Assembly: GCA_943787725.1 (NCBI GenBank) | Contig: CALSNM010000007.1 | Location: forward strand, 1-64,000 | Source of the DNA: an uncultured Flavobacteriales bacterium | Lineage (GTDB): Bacteria; Bacteroidota; Bacteroidia; Flavobacteriales_D; Parvicellaceae | DNA length: 64,000 nucleotides | Direction: 5' to 3' | Shown here: piece after piece, positions 28,525 to 37,897 of the stretch | Numbering within the stretch: position 1 is the stretch's first letter | Layout of the letters: each line of letters begins with the position of its first letter | Notes under the pieces: generated by a model | Database searches by the model: none | The model's input: the letters and a program-made list of their open reading frames with translations, nothing else | What the model was told of the DNA's origin: nothing | Position numbers and translations under genes: made by a program

Positions 28525-29910
28525 ATGGAAGTATTAATTGTTGTCATATTCGTTTTAGGCTATTTAGCTATTACCCTAGAACACAGTTTAAAAGTAGATA
28601 AGTTAGTTCCGGCACTACTCATGATGGCTTTAGCTTGGGCAGCTGTTGCATTTGGACTGGAAGGATTTGAACAATGGTTTGATTCAGGACACCATACAAT
28701 GGTAGAAGGATTTGCGGCATTGCCAGATCACATTGAAGGGCATGCAACTTACAGCGCCTCCAAGGCGGGATGGTTGGAGCATACACTTTTACATCATTTT
28801 GGTAAAACATGTGAAATCCTAATTTTCCTAGTAGGAGCAATGACTATCGTTGAAATAATTGATCATTTTGATGGATTTAGTACTATTAAGAACTACGTAA
28901 GAACCAATAAGAAAAAGACTTTACTATGGATAATGTGTGTTCTTGCATTTATTCTTTCTGCTATTATAGATAACCTAACAGCTACAATTGTATTGATTAC
29001 AATTCTTAGAAAATTAATCCCAGACAATAAGGATCGAATTTGGTTTGCAGGTTTAATCATAATTTCAGCAAATGCTGGTGGTGCTTGGTCACCTATAGGA
29101 GATGTTACAACTACTATGTTGTGGATGGGCGATAAAGTAAGTGCTATTAAGCTGGTCGAGTATTTAATCTTACCTTCTTTGATTTGCATGTTAGTTCCAA
29201 CGATACTGGCAAGTTTCTTAAAACCATTTCAAGGAAACTTTGAATCACCTCCTACAGCTGGAAATGAAAATGCAAAAGGACCACTAATGCTATATTTAGG
29301 ATTAAGTTTAATTGTTTTCGTGCCAGTATTTAAAACGGTTACACACCTTCCTCCTTACATTGGCATGATGCTTTCCCTTTCTATTGTTGCATTGGTTGCT
29401 GAATTAATTACAGCTCGCCAATTTAGTTTAACAAATTTAGGAGATGAGACCGAGCATGAAGAGCATGGGGGGCACAACAGCCCCACATTTAAGGCATTGG
29501 CAAAAATAGAAATGCCTTCTATTCTGTTCTTTTTAGGTATATTAATGACGGTTGCTGCCTTAGAGTCTTTAGGTTTAATATTTACATTTGGGCAAGATGT
29601 AAATGCCGCTATGGACACAAACATTTTTATCATGTTACTTGGTGCTGGATCTGCCGTCATTGATAACGTTCCATTGGTCGCTGCTAGTATGGGAATGTTT
29701 GACGTTCATGAAGTAGGCTTAGATGACCATATATGGCACTTTATTGCTTATGCAGCTGGGACCGGTGGAAGTATGTTAATTATTGGATCTGCTGCGGGAG
29801 TTGTAGCTATGGGAATGGAAAAAATCTCTTTCTTTTGGTACTTAAAAAACATGGCTTGGTTAGCATTATTAGGTTATCTTGCCGGAGCGGGTGTTTTTCT
29901 AGTTTTTTAA
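28525..29910 (+). CDS. nhaD: Na+/H+ antiporter, NhaD type
   Basis: Inner-membrane sodium/proton antiporter of the ion-transporter superfamily, with about 11-12 hydrophobic helices over 461 residues. Family marks are FLVGAMTIVEIIDHFDGF, LSAIIDNLTATIVLITILRKLIP, SANAGGAWSPIGDVTTTMLW, SAVIDNVPLVAASMGMFD and AAGTGGSMLIIGSAAGVVAMG. The two paired Asp-Asn helices (IIDNLTA and VIDNVPL) are the expected inverted-repeat ion-site elements. A His/Glu-rich cytoplasmic loop (ETEHEEHGGHNS) may sense pH or bind metal (inference). The exbB-exbD-tonB genes follow closely. Confidence 0.93.
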   Translation: MEVLIVVIFVLGYLAITLEHSLKVDKLVPALLMMALAWAAVAFGLEGFEQWFDSGHHTMVEGFAALPDHIEGHATYSASKAGWLEHTLLHHFGKTCEILIFLVGAMTIVEIIDHFDGFSTIKNYVRTNKKKTLLWIMCVLAFILSAIIDNLTATIVLITILRKLIPDNKDRIWFAGLIIISANAGGAWSPIGDVTTTMLWMGDKVSAIKLVEYLILPSLICMLVPTILASFLKPFQGNFESPPTAGNENAKGPLMLYLGLSLIVFVPVFKTVTHLPPYIGMMLSLSIVALVAELITARQFSLTNLGDETEHEEHGGHNSPTFKALAKIEMPSILFFLGILMTVAALESLGLIFTFGQDVNAAMDTNIFIMLLGAGSAVIDNVPLVAASMGMFDVHEVGLDDHIWHFIAYAAGTGGSMLIIGSAAGVVAMGMEKISFFWYLKNMAWLALLGYLAGAGVFLVF

Positions 29911-29952
29911 TGAACAACAATTGAACAATTATTACGTTAATAAAAAATAAAT

Positions 29953-30678
29953 ATGAATATTTTCGATTTAATAAATAAAATTCAAATAGAGGTTGGTGAT
30001 GCCGTTTCAGACACATTAACTAAAACAACAGACATTTCTCTTTGGGAATTAATATGGGGATTTGATACGGAAACTGGAGAATATAGCTGGACAAGTATTA
30101 TTATCATGTCTATGTTGTTTTTGCTTTCTGCGTTAACTGTTTATATCTTTATCGAACGCTTCCTTGCAATTCGACGAGCCTTGAATGAAGAGAGAGATTT
30201 CATGACTAAAATTAAAGAATACGTTAACGATGGGAAATTAGATGCAGCCAAACAATTGTGCACTACATCTGATAACCCCATGGCTAGAATGATTGAAAAA
30301 GGTATTTCTAAAATTGGAAAACCAATGAAAGATATTGCTGTGTCCATTGAAAATGTTGGCAAAATCGAAGTTTACAAATTAGAAACTAGGCTCTCCATAT
30401 TAGCTACTACAGCTGGTGTAGCCCCAATGATTGGGTTTCTAGGAACTGTTTTGGGAATGATTCAAGTAATGCACACAATGAGTAACGAAGGCGTTGAAAT
30501 TCAAAGTCTTTCTGGTGGTATTTTTGAGGCAATGATAACTACTGTAGGTGGATTGATTGTTGGTATTATAGCTTATGTATTTTACAATTACTTAGTTAGT
30601 AAAGTTGAAAAGGTTATCCAAAAAATGGAAGGTAGCTCCATCGAGTTTTTAGACATTCTAGACGCACCAGGCAAATAA
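29953..30678 (+). CDS. exbB: MotA/TolQ/ExbB proton channel family protein
   Basis: Inner-membrane proton channel that energises TonB (or a related system). Three hydrophobic helices are seen: IIIMSMLFLLSALTVYIFI near residue 50, LATTAGVAPMIGFLGTVLGMIQVMH (the family's GT-containing pore helix) and ITTVGGLIVGIIAYVFYNYL. The cytoplasmic loop is of ExbB type. It is followed 6 bp later by exbD and then the TonB-like gene, which supports ExbB rather than MotA or TolQ. The first ~45 residues are an N-terminal extension. Confidence 0.9.
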   Translation: MNIFDLINKIQIEVGDAVSDTLTKTTDISLWELIWGFDTETGEYSWTSIIIMSMLFLLSALTVYIFIERFLAIRRALNEERDFMTKIKEYVNDGKLDAAKQLCTTSDNPMARMIEKGISKIGKPMKDIAVSIENVGKIEVYKLETRLSILATTAGVAPMIGFLGTVLGMIQVMHTMSNEGVEIQSLSGGIFEAMITTVGGLIVGIIAYVFYNYLVSKVEKVIQKMEGSSIEFLDILDAPGK

Positions 30679-30684
30679 TAAAAG

Positions 30685-31086
30685 ATGAGTTTACGATCGT
30701 CCAATAAAATCAAAATTGAAGGTGGAATGTCATCTATGACAGATTTGGTATTTCTGTTATTGATCTTTTTCATTATTCTTTCAACTATGGTAACTGCTGG
30801 CCACAGTATTGACTTGCCAAAATCAGGACCTGCTTCTACCACCGATAAATCGATTACAAAAGTATTTGTAAATAAAGACAATATCATTTGGATTAAAAAT
30901 GATAAAATGGATATCGATCAAGAAATTTCATTGGAAGAATTGAACAATACAATAATGCAATATGTAGATCATAAAAAAACCATTGAATTAGTCGGAGACA
31001 AGCTTTCTGACTGGGAATATTCGGTTGGAGTTATTGACATCGCGAAACAAAATGAGTTAAAAATCGTTATAAAGACGAAACCATAA
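30685..31086 (+). CDS. exbD: Biopolymer transporter ExbD
   Basis: Single-pass inner-membrane partner of ExbB. The transmembrane helix follows the pore residue in MTDLVFLLLIFFIILSTMV, where the Asp is the expected protonatable residue. DLPKSGPAST follows, then a periplasmic domain (FVNKDNIIWIKNDK, ELVGDKLSDWEYSVGVIDIAKQNEL). At 133 residues it is typical. It is the second gene of the exbB-exbD-tonB set. Confidence 0.9.
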   Translation: MSLRSSNKIKIEGGMSSMTDLVFLLLIFFIILSTMVTAGHSIDLPKSGPASTTDKSITKVFVNKDNIIWIKNDKMDIDQEISLEELNNTIMQYVDHKKTIELVGDKLSDWEYSVGVIDIAKQNELKIVIKTKP

Positions 31087-31101
31087 CTAATTCATTTATA
31101 T

Positions 31102-31849
31102 ATGGCGTATTTAGCCCCAATTAATAAAAAAGATAAACAAGCGGGTATTATAGGAGCCGCTATTCTTTTAATTCTTTTACTTCTTATGCTATTTTTCACT
31201 TCAATGAAGCAAGTAGATCCACCCTACCCTACTAAAGAGGTAGTTATGGTAATGGATTTTACGGATGCTGGCGGCGGTTCTGCAGGCGGAAGCAAAGTGG
31301 TAGTAAAGAAACCTCGCAAAGTGCCAAAGAACAAAACGAAGAAACCAACGAGAGTTCTGAAGATGAAGTAGCAACGCAAGAAGAAGAATCTGCAGTAACA
31401 GCTGAATCGCAACAAAAGCAAGTAGTTCTGATGGAAATGGAGAAGCTGAAGAGCAAGAAGCCAAATACGATTTAGGTAATGTTTTAGGTTCTGGAAGCGG
31501 TGAAGAAGGTGGTGATGGTGAAGGTGGTTCTGATGGGGGCACTGGAGGCGGGGATGGCTTAGGAAATGGTGAAGGTGTTGGTGATGGTTCTAGTAGAAAA
31601 ATAAAGAATGTTCCTAGCTTAGATAACTTAACTACTACTCCTGCCAAAGTAGCTGTCAAAATTAAAATCAATAAGGATGGTAAAGTATATTGGTCTGAAG
31701 CGCAACTATCAAATTCTTTTACCAATACATCAGATAAAACGATTATTGAGCTAGCAGAAAAGAAAGCGTTAGAGTTCACATACAAACCGACTAGTGCTTC
31801 TACAGAATACGATGTTAAAACCCTCAAATTGGAATTCAAAGTTAACTAG
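31102..31849 (+). CDS. TonB-like energy transducer, frameshifted as read
   Basis: Three frames join into one TonB-type protein. The N-terminal cytoplasmic part and transmembrane helix (QAGIIGAAILLILLLLMLFF) are in frame 1. A charged linker rich in Glu/Gln (KETSQSAKEQNEETNE) is in a second frame from about 31290. A Gly/Asp/Glu-rich linker (GSGSGEEGGDGEGGSDGG) and the C-terminal domain (VAVKIKINKDGKVYWSEAQL, KKALEFTYKPT, LKLEFKVN) are in frame 2 from about 31425 to 31849. The linker usually spans the periplasm and is Pro-rich; here it is Gly-rich. It follows exbB-exbD and precedes folC by 13 bp. Confidence 0.8.
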
Positions 31850-31862
31850 TTGTATTAAGTAA

Positions 31863-33089
31863 ATGACGTATAAAGAAACGGTTGCTTTTCTTTTCGAACA
31901 ACTTCCTCAATTTCAAAACATAGGAGGTAAAGCTTACAATGGCAAGTTAGATAACATCATTGCTATTTGTGAATTATTAGACAATCCACAAAATAAGTTC
32001 AAAACAATCCATGTTGCAGGAACAAATGGAAAAGGCTCTGTTTGCAATATGCTTGCCTCCATTTTTACTCAAAGCGGATATACTGTTGGATTATTTACCT
32101 CTCCTCACCTACTCGATTTCAGGGAAAGAATAAGAATTAATGGAGAAGTTATTCCTAGAAAACTATGTAATTGACTTTGTGAAAAACCATAACACTGTTT
32201 TCAACTAAATTCAACCTTCCTTTTTTGAATGGAGCACAGCACTGGCTTTCAACTATTTTGAATATAAGAAAGTTGACATTGCGATCATAGAAACAGGCTT
32301 GGGTGGAAGATTGGACTCTACCAACATTATAACTCCTCTAGTAAGCGCCATTACTTCAATTGGAATAGATCATACACAATACTTAGGAAATACGCTGGAA
32401 GACATCGCAAAAGAAAAAGGAGGAATTATAAAGCCGAACATCCCTGTGGTTTTGGGTGAAGGAATCGAAAAGCAATCTGTTTTTGAAGAAATTGCTTTAA
32501 CTAACAACTCCCTCGTATATACAGCGACTCAAAATAATAACCAACCTTTTTCTAGTCTTAAAGGTGACTTCCAAAAAAACAATGTAGCAACTGCCCTAAC
32601 CGTTATTGATTTGATCCAAGAAACATTTTCAACAATAACTCCTACATCCATTAGCAAAGGCTTGCTATCCATAAAGACAAACACTGGTTTAAGAGGGCGG
32701 TGGGAAACCTTACAATATTCTCCTAAAGTTATTGCTGATATTGGTCATAATGTGCACATGCAATTACACAAACAGTAAAGGAACTAGAATTAGAAACTTA
32801 TAATAACCTACATATTATTTGGGGAATGGTCGCAGAGAAAGAGATTGATAAAGTTATTAATTTACTTCCGGAAAATGCTTCTTATTATCTATGTACGCCA
32901 AATATTTCTAGAGCTTTAAGCACAAAGAATTAGAAAAATCCTTCACAAATAAGCAAACTAAAAACAGCTTTCTCGTCTTGTTCAGAAGCTTTTAAAACGG
33001 CTATTAAAACTGCAAAATCACACGATTTAATAGTAGTGGGTGGAAGCACTTTTGTAGTATCTGAAATACTTAGCGATTTTTATTCCTAA
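31863..33089 (+). CDS. folC: Bifunctional folylpolyglutamate synthase/dihydrofolate synthase, frameshifted as read
   Basis: Mur-ligase-family enzyme that adds glutamate to folates. The ATP P-loop AGTNGKGSVCNMLASIF is in the first ORF; FTSPHLLDFRERIRING follows. After indels near 32160 and 32205 comes IAIIETGLGGRLDSTNII with SIGIDHTQYLGNTLEDIAKEK; then KVIADIGHN, a break near 32765, HIIWGMVAEKEIDKV, another near 32930, and the C-terminal LIVVGGSTFVVSEIL to the stop at 33089. All motifs survive, and the enzyme is normally essential, so the breaks are most likely errors in the sequence. Confidence 0.87.
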
Positions 33090-33092
33090 TTA

Positions 33093-33123
33093 TTTGGTGA
33101 GAAACAGAAAAGATATATATTTG
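33093..33123 (+). promoter_or_regulatory. Consensus Bacteroidota promoter of tRNA-Val (TTTG-N19-TATATTTG)
   Basis: TTTG at 33093-33096 and TATATTTG at 33116-33123 are separated by exactly 19 bp, the textbook Bacteroidota -33/-7 arrangement. The box ends 16 bp before the mature 5' end of the tRNA. Confidence 0.75.
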
Positions 33124-33139
33124 CACTCCTCAAACGAGA

Positions 33140-33214
33140 GGGCTCTTAGCTCAGTTGGTTCAGAGCACCTGCCTTACAAGCAGGGGGTCGTAGGTTCGAA
33201 TCCTACAGGGCCCA
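33140..33214 (+). tRNA. tRNA-Val (anticodon TAC)
   Basis: Full cloverleaf. The acceptor stem GGGCTCT pairs with AGGGCCC (one G-T wobble), the D-arm is GCTC/GAGC, the anticodon stem CCTGC/GCAGG carries loop CTTACAA with anticodon TAC, and the T-arm GTAGG/CCTAC carries TTCGAAT. The discriminator base is A and the CCA end is not fully encoded. It stands alone between folC and the Imm40-like gene. Confidence 0.97.
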
Positions 33215-33220
33215 CATTAA

Positions 33221-33253
33221 AAAGCCAGATACGAAAGTATCTGGCTTTTTTTA
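33221..33253 (+). terminator. Intrinsic terminator after tRNA-Val
   Basis: AAAGCCAGATAC and GTATCTGGCTTT form a 12-bp perfect stem around a GAAA tetraloop followed by a T-run. Confidence 0.9.
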
Positions 33254-33324
33254 TTTAAGACCTTCATAAATTGATTCTTGGCTGATCAAAAAACAATTAT
33301 ATTTACCTTCACAAAAAATAACTC

Positions 33325-33657
33325 ATGACTAAAGAATGGCCGACCAAAGTTCTTGAAATTCTAAAAGCCGGATTCTCATTAGAAGAAATAGGAATTGATA
33401 ATTGGGCATTTAAAAAACCAGACGCCCTTATTGCGATTAACAAACTTGCTAGAATTGGAGTTCCTATAGTAAAAGGAGACGTATTGGAGCTAATGGAAGG
33501 CTCCATCGAAAGAAACTACGATGGTTGGGAATGTGCGTTTCAATCTGGAGAACCAATAATTGATTTTATCAGGCGGAGCATGTACCAAGCGATAGACTAT
33601 ATTGAAGATTACCCAACAGACTCTAACATACTATTTGTTTTAACTCCAGCTGCATAA
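33325..33657 (+). CDS. Imm40-like immunity protein (orphan)
   Basis: A 110-residue cytoplasmic protein. The pattern resembles the Imm40 family of polymorphic-toxin immunity proteins: GFSLEEIGIDNWAF, DALIAINKLARIGVPIVKGDV, then the YDGWEC block and a C-terminal DFIRRSMYQAIDYIEDY helix. No toxin gene, RHS or LXG-like cargo is adjacent: a tRNA lies upstream and a C1 peptidase downstream. It could therefore be an orphan immunity gene carried for protection against neighbours. The family assignment is from memory of the pattern and is moderate; the immunity role is inference. Confidence 0.55.
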   Translation: MTKEWPTKVLEILKAGFSLEEIGIDNWAFKKPDALIAINKLARIGVPIVKGDVLELMEGSIERNYDGWECAFQSGEPIIDFIRRSMYQAIDYIEDYPTDSNILFVLTPAA

Positions 33658-33731
33658 GTATACCATTCGTACCATATCAATTTGTAAACCACTAACACTT
33701 TTTTACATTTGAAAAACTCAAAATGTTAATC

Positions 33732-34847
33732 ATGAAAAAAATAATCATCATAGCCTTAGCTTTTACTTTTAGTTATGGAACAGCCCAAGATACCCTATCA
33801 TTCGAAAAAGTAGTTCAATGGGATGCCAACCCAGTAGAAAGCCAAGGAAACACAGGGACATGTTGGAGCTTCTCAGCTGCCTCTTTTTTAGAATCTGAAT
33901 TAATCAGAATGGGAAAAGGGACCCACAATCTTTCCGAAATTTTTATTGCAAGACAAGTGTACATTAACAAGGCTGAAAATTATGTCCGAAGACATGGGAA
34001 AACACAATTTGGAGAAGGAAGTTTAGGGCATGACTTATTAAATGCTGTAGATATGTATGGAATTGTTCCTAATGAAGTTTTTAATGGACTACAAATGGAC
34101 ACAGAAAAACACAATCATGCCGAATTGGCGGGTATTCTAGAAGGGTTTTTAAAAGCTATTATAGCAAACAAAGGAGGAAAACTGACTCCAATGTGGAGAA
34201 ATGGATACAGTGCTTTGCTAAATGTTTATTTAGGAGAATACCCTCGTAACTTTACTTACAACAAGAAATCATACACTCCAAAAAGTTTTGCTGAGGAATT
34301 AGGGTTATCAAGCAAAAACTACATTACATTAACTTCTTATACACATCAACCATTCTACGCTAACTTTGTATTGGACATACCGGATAATTGGGACAATGGC
34401 ATATTCTATAATATCCAATTAGATGAATTGGTTGAAACTGCAAAAAAGGCTTTGAAAGATGGATTTACACTTGACTGGGATGCAGATGTTAGTAATAATG
34501 GGTTTAACTCAAAGGAAGGTATTGCTATTGAATCACTGGAGGGTGAAAAACCAAATTTTATTACCACAGCTAAAGAAAAGGTAGTAACTCAAGAAATGAG
34601 ACAAGAATACTATGATAATTATACAGTAGGTGATGACCATTTAATGCATATTGTTGGATTAGCAAAAGGATTAGATGGTAAAGACTATTTCATCGTAAAA
34701 AATTCTTGGGGCGATAATCGAGGGCTTGACAAGTTCAAAGGACATGTCCTTGTATCTGAAGCTTACTTTAGAATGAATACAATATCCGTATTGTTGCATA
34801 AAAATGCCCTATCTATGGAATTAAAAGAAAAGTTAAAGATTAACTGA
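33732..34847 (+). CDS. C1 family (bleomycin hydrolase/aminopeptidase C-like) cysteine peptidase, exported
   Basis: Papain-fold aminopeptidase. The catalytic triad region is visible: QGNTGTCWSFSAASFLESE (Gln and Cys near residues 36-42), DDHLMHIVGLAKG (His) and FIVKNSWGDN (Asn). In place of a cytoplasmic N-terminus it has a signal peptide (KKIIIIALAFTFSYGTAQ), so the enzyme acts in the periplasm or at the surface, as common for Bacteroidota. The ATG at 33732 is a better start than 33723 because the signal peptide then begins MKKIIII. There is no T9SS sorting domain. Confidence 0.88.
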   Translation: MKKIIIIALAFTFSYGTAQDTLSFEKVVQWDANPVESQGNTGTCWSFSAASFLESELIRMGKGTHNLSEIFIARQVYINKAENYVRRHGKTQFGEGSLGHDLLNAVDMYGIVPNEVFNGLQMDTEKHNHAELAGILEGFLKAIIANKGGKLTPMWRNGYSALLNVYLGEYPRNFTYNKKSYTPKSFAEELGLSSKNYITLTSYTHQPFYANFVLDIPDNWDNGIFYNIQLDELVETAKKALKDGFTLDWDADVSNNGFNSKEGIAIESLEGEKPNFITTAKEKVVTQEMRQEYYDNYTVGDDHLMHIVGLAKGLDGKDYFIVKNSWGDNRGLDKFKGHVLVSEAYFRMNTISVLLHKNALSMELKEKLKIN

Positions 34848-34897
34848 AAGACACTTTACTTGTATTAACATATTCGATTTTACCTTACTTTAGGGGC

Positions 34898-35713
34898 ATG
34901 AAACCGACATTATTCATTGCTGCCTTATTTTTCACTTTTGCTTGTAAACTGCAACCAAAAGAACAAAAAATTGAAAAAATTGACGAAGGGAAATTCGATA
35001 GTTTGCATATTGACGCAGTTCCAATTGCGAAGCAGTCAGGAAATCGCTTCATACAACACGACTCTTTCCCTTCTAGAGATAGCTTATTAATCTTTGCTGA
35101 CATCTACGAAATAAAAGATAGTAAACCCACGGTTCTGCTATGTCACCAAGCAGGATGTGGCAGAGGTGAATATCGAGAAACTGCATTCAGAATTGGTAGT
35201 ATCGGATTTTCAAGTATTGCCATCGATCAACGATCAGGTAATGAAGCAAACAACATTATAAATAAAACGGCTCAACTAGCTAAAGAAAAGGGCTTACCCA
35301 CTGAATATATAGATGCAAAACAGGATATTGAAGCTGCGATTGATTATTTATATAAGCTTAATGATAAGCAATCTATCGTATTAGTCGGAAGCTCTTACTC
35401 TGCTTCACTAGTTTTGTTAATTGGAAAAAACAACGACAAAGTAAAAGCAGTAGCAGCTTTTAGCCCTGGAGAATATATTAAAGGAATAAATATTCAAGAT
35501 TCAATCATAGGATACGATAAACCTATTTTTATTACATCCTCCAAAACAGAAACAGAAGCCTCTAAAACGCTTATTTCTGGAATTGACACTGTATGGACAA
35601 ATCACTTCCTGCCTGACTTTGAGGGAATTCATGGCTCAAGAGCACTTTGGGAAACTACAGAAGGAAGTGAGAAATATTGGGATGCGTTTAAAACTTTTTT
35701 AAAACAGTTATAA
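34898..35713 (+). CDS. Alpha/beta hydrolase lipoprotein (dienelactone hydrolase-like)
   Basis: Lipoprotein signal peptide with lipobox FTFAC (Cys at residue 16). The alpha/beta hydrolase fold is shown by PTVLLCHQAGCGRGEYRETA (oxyanion strand), the nucleophile elbow VLVGSSYSASL (GxSxS) and a late His in FEGIHGSRALW; the acid residue is less certain. The 271-residue size and helical lid fit dienelactone-hydrolase-like or X-Pro-peptidase-like members. The substrate is unknown. It stands alone, convergent with the mazG operon. Confidence 0.75.
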   Translation: MKPTLFIAALFFTFACKLQPKEQKIEKIDEGKFDSLHIDAVPIAKQSGNRFIQHDSFPSRDSLLIFADIYEIKDSKPTVLLCHQAGCGRGEYRETAFRIGSIGFSSIAIDQRSGNEANNIINKTAQLAKEKGLPTEYIDAKQDIEAAIDYLYKLNDKQSIVLVGSSYSASLVLLIGKNNDKVKAVAAFSPGEYIKGINIQDSIIGYDKPIFITSSKTETEASKTLISGIDTVWTNHFLPDFEGIHGSRALWETTEGSEKYWDAFKTFLKQL

Positions 35714-35745
35714 CTTTGTTCTGTATAATTCTTAGCTCAATAAAG

Positions 35746-36084
35746 TCAATGCAATTTCTTATTGTTATGATGCCTATCAGCATCTCTAATCGACTTCTTA
35801 TTTAAGTTTTTTTCTAATGCTTCTTCTAAATTTACTCCTGTTTGATTCGCCAAGCATATTAAGACAAATAAAACATCTGCCATTTCATCTCCCAAGTCCT
35901 TTTGTTTATCTGATTCCTTTTCTGATTGCTCACCATACCTTCTTCCAATTATACGAGCAACCTCTCCAACTTCTTCTGATAACATTGCCATATTAGTCAG
36001 TTCATTAAAATAACGTACACCAAATTGCTTAATCCAATTATCCACTTTTTTCTGAGCCTCTTCTATACCTAAAGTATTTTTCAT
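35746..36084 (-). CDS. MazG-like nucleotide pyrophosphohydrolase
   Basis: Small all-alpha NTP pyrophosphatase (112 residues) that hydrolyses non-canonical or excess NTPs. The metal-binding EEVGEVARII (ExxE type) and EMADVLFVLICLA (ExxD) helices are visible, spaced as in MazG-like proteins. It overlaps the end of the acyltransferase gene by 4 bp and is the last gene of a leftward run rsgA-dtd-acyltransferase-mazG. Confidence 0.88.
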   Translation of the reverse strand: MKNTLGIEEAQKKVDNWIKQFGVRYFNELTNMAMLSEEVGEVARIIGRRYGEQSEKESDKQKDLGDEMADVLFVLICLANQTGVNLEEALEKNLNKKSIRDADRHHNNKKLH

Positions 36085-37415
36085 TTTTGATATGATTTAT
36101 ATACAAACTGCTTTAAATTTTCATGTTGAATCTTTAACTTCCTAAAAGTGTCTACTTTTTGCTTTTGGAGTTTATTGTAACGTATTTTCCCCTTCAACTT
36201 TAAGAATGAAACCCAATATTTATAGCTAATCCAAGCTGAAATAATTAATGAGCCAAAGTACATTGCCCAGCAATAATTATCTGTAAATATTGCTACCAAA
36301 CTAATTTGAATTCCCCAAAAAATCACAAACAGAATAGATCCCGCAAGAAGTTTTATTGAAGCATGAAAATGCATATCAGCTACTTTTTTCTCCACGAACC
36401 AAGCTGGAATTCGATAAGGCAAATAATTATTAAGAATTCCATACAAGTGCAATGGAAAAAGTAGCGTTAATAGAAAGACATGGCCAAAAACAGCATAACT
36501 CTCTTTATTAAATAACCAAGCAGACAGCTTCTCTTGAATAAGTAACCCCTTAAATTCTATAACTACTTTGAGCAATGCATTCGCATTTTCACTGTCTTTT
36601 TCAATGTACCTCTCAGCTTTCTCGATATATGATTTTTGTCTTTTAAATTCCGAAACCAAGTCATTACCATCATTCTGCTCCAACAATCCAATTTCAGTAT
36701 CAAAAGTTTTCATCGTATAATGAATCAAATCATAATAATCCATTTTCTGAATATCTATCATCTGATCACTCATTCGCTTTCTGAGCTGACCTAAAAGTTC
36801 AATATAATTTTCTTCTTGATTCGCTGAATTATCTGCGATGTAATCTTTAATAACTATTGGCGTTCCAAATTGAATGAATAGGTCGCCGCCCATATTTTCA
36901 AATTTTCCATAATTAATTCCAACCGGAACTACCTGAACATCCAATTCGCTATTATATTTAGCCTCTGCTCCAACTGCTATTCTAAAAATACCTTTTTTCA
37001 AAGACCTTAATTGCTGATGCTTCCCATGATTACCTTCTGGAAAAATTACAATCCTTCTGTTTTTAGCCAATAAATCATAAAACTGTTCAAATACCTCTTC
37101 ATTTTTATCTCTATAATCAGCGCCATCTCTTTCTCGATAAATGGGAAGTGCGTTTAAGCTGTTTAACATAAAACTAGCTGCTTTCTTTTTAAAAATATCT
37201 GATCTTGCCAAAAAATATATCGGTGAGCGTGTTACATATCCTAGTATAGCACCTTCTAAAAAAGCATTTTGATGGTTTCCTGCAAATAGAATCGGTTTTC
37301 CTTTCGGAATATTCTCTTTTCCAACTACTTTATATTTTCTATAAAAAGATCTTATTCCTATTGTTGTAAATATATAACCAAACAAATACCCCAATGACCA
37401 GTTTCTAATTCTCAT
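36081..37415 (-). CDS. PlsC-type 1-acylglycerol-3-phosphate acyltransferase family protein
   Basis: Membrane-bound glycerolipid acyltransferase. The catalytic block is AGNHQNAFLEGAI (His) and the substrate block is IVIFPEGNHGKH. After the ~220-residue acyltransferase domain comes a long C-terminal half with two or more hydrophobic helices (FGHVFLLTLLFPLHLYGIL, GSILFVIFWGIQISLVAIF), a Bacteroidota-type extension. ATG 37415 (MRIRNWSLGYLFGYI) is preferred over 37448 because the longer form would overlap dtd and adds residues with no hydrophobic or conserved character. Confidence 0.83.
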   Translation of the reverse strand: MRIRNWSLGYLFGYIFTTIGIRSFYRKYKVVGKENIPKGKPILFAGNHQNAFLEGAILGYVTRSPIYFLARSDIFKKKAASFMLNSLNALPIYRERDGADYRDKNEEVFEQFYDLLAKNRRIVIFPEGNHGKHQQLRSLKKGIFRIAVGAEAKYNSELDVQVVPVGINYGKFENMGGDLFIQFGTPIVIKDYIADNSANQEENYIELLGQLRKRMSDQMIDIQKMDYYDLIHYTMKTFDTEIGLLEQNDGNDLVSEFKRQKSYIEKAERYIEKDSENANALLKVVIEFKGLLIQEKLSAWLFNKESYAVFGHVFLLTLLFPLHLYGILNNYLPYRIPAWFVEKKVADMHFHASIKLLAGSILFVIFWGIQISLVAIFTDNYCWAMYFGSLIISAWISYKYWVSFLKLKGKIRYNKLQKQKVDTFRKLKIQHENLKQFVYKSYQK

Positions 37416-37420
37416 ATAGC

Positions 37421-37873
37421 TTATTCTTTTGATTTTGAATCTATCCAAATACTGACAGGCCCATCATTTATTAAACTAACTTTCATATCGGCTCCAAATT
37501 TTCCAGTTTCAATTTCTTTACCTAATACTTGAGTCAGTCGGAAAACAAACTCTTCATACAAAGGCAATGCAACTTCTGGACGAGCAGCCTTAATATACGA
37601 AGGCCGATTCCCTTTTTTTGTGCTAGCATGCAGCGTAAACTGACTCACAACTAAAGCTTCACCTTTTCCTTCCATCAATGATAAATTCATTATTCCTTCA
37701 GCATCCGGGAATATCCTCAATTTAACAATTTTAGAACACAACCAATCAATATCCTCTGAATTATCTGCGTTTTCAATTCCTAGTAAGATCAGAACTCCAC
37801 TGCCTATTTCACTGCAAATTTCATTATCAACTATAACTGAAGCTTCCGATACTCTTTGAACAAAAACTCTCAT
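37421..37873 (-). CDS. dtd: D-aminoacyl-tRNA deacylase
   Basis: Removes D-amino acids (and glycine from tRNA-Ala) from mischarged tRNA. Family motifs are MRVFVQRVSEASVIVDN at the start, VSQFTLHASTKKGNRPSY (the SQFT block with catalytic Thr) and a cross-subunit GPVSIWID corresponding to the GP motif. The 150-residue size is normal. It lies 24 bp after rsgA and 5 bp before the acyltransferase gene. Confidence 0.94.
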   Translation of the reverse strand: MRVFVQRVSEASVIVDNEICSEIGSGVLILLGIENADNSEDIDWLCSKIVKLRIFPDAEGIMNLSLMEGKGEALVVSQFTLHASTKKGNRPSYIKAARPEVALPLYEEFVFRLTQVLGKEIETGKFGADMKVSLINDGPVSIWIDSKSKE

Positions 37874-37897
37874 TAATAATCTACTGTTCTATAATTC

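Noticed and set aside
31201-31839. 212-residue Ser/Pro-rich ORF on the minus strand
   Set aside because: It is the antisense shadow of the Gly-rich linker of the TonB-like gene. Low-complexity Gly codons give long antisense Pro/Ser reading frames.
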